Shown piece after piece: positions 4,295-6,108 of a DNA stretch of 6,108 nt. The position numbers and the translations under genes are program-made. Under the pieces are notes generated by a model. That model saw nothing but the letters and a program-made list of their open reading frames with translations. It was not told the DNA's origin and did no database searches. Source of the DNA: Anaerolinea sp. (lineage in GTDB: Bacteria; Chloroflexota; Anaerolineae; Anaerolineales; Villigracilaceae); assembly GCA_020720965.1 (NCBI GenBank), contig DYNS01000187.1, forward strand, positions 1 to 6,108, written 5' to 3'. Each line of letters starts with the position of its first letter. The first letter of the stretch is position 1.

Positions 4295-6104
4295 AGCCCT
4301 GGTTCGCCCTGGCATTTTCCACATACGCCAGGCTTTGGTGCCGAAAGTAAGTGTTATACAACTCGGCGTAATGCCCGCCCTGCCCCAAGAGCGCCTCGTG
4401 TGCGCCCTGCTCGATGATGGAGCCTTGCTTCATCACCACAATCCTATCGGCGGCGCGGACGGTGGAAAGGCGGTGTGCGATGAGGATGCTGGTGGAATTT
4501 TTGAGAATGAGATTCAGCGCCTGCTGAATTTGCCACTCGGTAAACGGGTCTATGCTGGCGGTGGCTTCATCCAAAATGAAGATGGAAGGCTTCTGGGCGA
4601 GGACGCGCATCAGCGCGACCAACTGACGCTGCCCCATGCTGAGACGCACGCCCCTCTCCCCCACCTCGGTTTGCAAACCATTGGGCAGAGTCTCCATCCA
4701 TTCCCCCTCCCCCACCTGACGGGCAAGCGCCAAAATTTGGGCATCTGTGGCTTCTGGGGCGGCGTAGCGGATGTTTTCTGCCACTGTTCCGGCAAAGAGA
4801 AAGGGAACCTGCGAGACAATGCCCAACTGCCTGCGGTACTGGGCAAGGTTGAGAGAGCGGATGTCCATTCCGTCTATACGCAAACTGCCGCCCTGAAACT
4901 CGTAAAAGCGGGCAATGAGTTTGGCAATGGAAGATTTACCCGCCCCGGTGTGCCCTACCAGAGCCAAGTTCTCTCCGGGTTGGATGTGCAGGCTAAAGTC
5001 AGCGAGGATGGGTTCGCTGCCCTTGTAGCGAAAAGCGAGATTCTCGAAGCGGATTTCGCCTTGCAAGGGGGGGACATCGCGGGTATCGGTCTGGTTCACG
5101 TTAGGGTCAGCATCAATCAACGCAAAGGCGCGTTCCGCCGCCGAAAGCCCGGCTTGGATTTGCGACCAAAACGAGGTGAGGTTGAGAATGGGGAACATGA
5201 AGTAGTCCAGCGAGTTGATGAAGAGATACCACGCGCCCACCGTCACCACGCCAGCGGCGGCGCTCACGCCCCCGGCGTACACCAAAATACCCACAAAGAT
5301 ACCTGTGATGGCGTTGAGAACCGGAAAGACGAGTGAGAGCACAAATCCGCGCCTCACGTTTACGTGGTAAGACTGCTGATTGGCGACGTTGAAGGTCTCA
5401 AAAACGCTTTGCTCCTGCCGAAAGTTTTTGGCAACGGCAATTCCGCTCACAGTTTCTTTGATGGTGGCATTAACATCCGCCATTGCCTGCATTCCGCGCC
5501 GGGTGACAATACGGGCTAGCCGCCGAAAACCCATGGCGATGGCAAAAACGACCGGCATAAACGCCAGCATGACGAGGAAGAGCCGCCACTCGGTACGCGC
5601 CAGCACAACCCCCAAAATAAGGGTCTGCGCCAGTTGAGAGCCAACATCCGTTACGATGATGACCAATTGCCCAAAGTCGTTGGTGTCGCTGGTAATGCGG
5701 CTGACAATGCGCCCGCTGGAAAACTGGTCGTAAAAAGACAGGTCGTGCTCGGCGGCGGCGCGAAAGGCGCTGGTACGCAACCCCAAAACGACATCCCCCA
5801 CTGCCCGCACGGTAAGGCTGCGGCGCAGCCAGTTTAATCCCCAGTTGAGTAGGGCAATGGTCAACATCCCTAACGCCACCAGGGTTATCGCCTCGGTTGT
5901 GGGGCGCTCCTTCAGCAAGTCCATAATGGCACTCACAATCACCGGCAGCGCCGCGCCCAGGGCAGCCATCAGCAGCACCAGGAGGGTAATGAGGGTCATG
6001 CGTTTTTTTTGAGAGCCAAAGTAAGTCACAATCCGCCTGAAAAGCTCGCGGTCTGTGTACTGACGGTCATATTTTTCGTTGTTTAATCCGGCAAAAAAGC
6101 CCAT
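4293..6104 (-). CDS. ABC exporter half-transporter (permease fused to ATPase)
   Basis: A 603-residue MsbA/LmrA/MDR-like half-transporter in the inner membrane, expected to work as a homo- or heterodimer and export a lipid, drug or peptide using ATP. The N-terminal half has about six membrane helices (near 36-59, 72-92, 145-168, 173-193, 253-276 and 283-307). The nucleotide-binding domain is complete: A-loop Tyr360, Walker A GHTGAGKSS (384-392), Q-loop Gln432 in IVSQVPFLF, signature LSMGQRQL (488-495, Met in place of the first Gly of LSGGQ), Walker B FILDEATA with catalytic Glu513, D-loop SID (517-519), and H-loop His544 in IAHRLSTV. No peptidase domain is present. The ATG at 6102-6104 has only four bases before the window edge, so its ribosome site cannot be seen and the protein could start slightly further out. 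The N-terminus GLNNEKYDRQYTDRELF looks native. A second half-transporter may lie just upstream, outside the window. Substrate unknown. Confidence 0.93.
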   Translation of the reverse strand: MGFFAGLNNEKYDRQYTDRELFRRIVTYFGSQKKRMTLITLLVLLMAALGAALPVIVSAIMDLLKERPTTEAITLVALGMLTIALLNWGLNWLRRSLTVRAVGDVVLGLRTSAFRAAAEHDLSFYDQFSSGRIVSRITSDTNDFGQLVIIVTDVGSQLAQTLILGVVLARTEWRLFLVMLAFMPVVFAIAMGFRRLARIVTRRGMQAMADVNATIKETVSGIAVAKNFRQEQSVFETFNVANQQSYHVNVRRGFVLSLVFPVLNAITGIFVGILVYAGGVSAAAGVVTVGAWYLFINSLDYFMFPILNLTSFWSQIQAGLSAAERAFALIDADPNVNQTDTRDVPPLQGEIRFENLAFRYKGSEPILADFSLHIQPGENLALVGHTGAGKSSIAKLIARFYEFQGGSLRIDGMDIRSLNLAQYRRQLGIVSQVPFLFAGTVAENIRYAAPEATDAQILALARQVGEGEWMETLPNGLQTEVGERGVRLSMGQRQLVALMRVLAQKPSIFILDEATASIDPFTEWQIQQALNLILKNSTSILIAHRLSTVRAADRIVVMKQGSIIEQGAHEALLGQGGHYAELYNTYFRHQSLAYVENARANQG

Positions 6105-6108
6105 AAAA

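Noticed and set aside
4290..5336. A 348-codon open frame on the plus strand opposite the ABC ATPase domain
   Set aside because: It is antisense to a fully supported ABC gene with all nucleotide-binding motifs, shows no recognisable domain, and would run through the terminator arm. Long antisense frames are common in GC-rich coding DNA.
6003..6010. Run of eight A (minus strand) near the ABC exporter N-terminus as another slippage site
   Set aside because: The frame continues intact through SQKKRMT into the membrane domain, and no alternative frame encodes a recognisable domain.

Overview
The window is dense chromosomal protein-coding DNA: five main reading frames, a short tail of an upstream gene, and no RNA genes, mobile elements or CRISPR. 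Gene style suggests a Chloroflexota (Anaerolineae-like) bacterium: fairly high GC, a split AAA+/VWA chelatase, and an ABC exporter with a 'GLxxEKYDRQYTDRELF' N-terminus. That placement rests on remembered protein resemblance and is not proven by the sequence.

Layout. Positions 1-24 hold the last seven codons of an upstream gene, whose TAA overlaps the ATG of a 318-residue polytopic membrane protein (24-980). That protein looks like an uncharacterised GT-C-type membrane glycosyltransferase. Its 3' end overlaps by 8 bases the start of a complete biosynthetic-type thiolase (acetyl-CoA C-acetyltransferase, 973-2175). A 33-base gap with a perfect TATAAT and a Shine-Dalgarno follows. Then comes a ChlI/BchI-type AAA+ chelatase subunit (2209-3312) and, in the -1 frame, a ChlD-type linker plus VWA domain (to 4253). 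A perfect 16-bp palindromic terminator (4259-4294) separates this block from a convergent minus-strand ABC exporter half-transporter (4293-6104), whose stop codon touches the terminator.

The most interesting point is the chelatase locus. The AAA+ frame runs through a Glu-rich linker into a run of nine A (3293-3301) and stops at TAG 3310-3312. The -1 frame continues from the same A-run with more acidic linker and then a complete ChlD C-terminal half, which has no convincing ribosome binding site of its own. A -1 ribosomal frameshift on A_AAA_AAA, or RNA polymerase slippage on A9, would give a 681-residue ChlI-ChlD fusion alongside the 367-residue AAA+ protein. A 7-bp hairpin lies 29 bases downstream of the slippery heptamer. 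This matches a reported class of chlD genes that make both the small and the medium subunit of a cobalt chelatase from one gene by frameshifting. The mechanism here is inferred, and a homopolymer sequencing error or a true split gene pair remain alternatives.

Functionally, the chelatase block would supply the ATPase part of a metal chelatase. The partner is probably a CobN-like large subunit for cobalamin, which is not in the window. The thiolase belongs to acetyl-CoA/acetoacetyl-CoA metabolism, and the ABC protein is an exporter of unknown substrate. Neighbourhood alone ties none of these pathways together.
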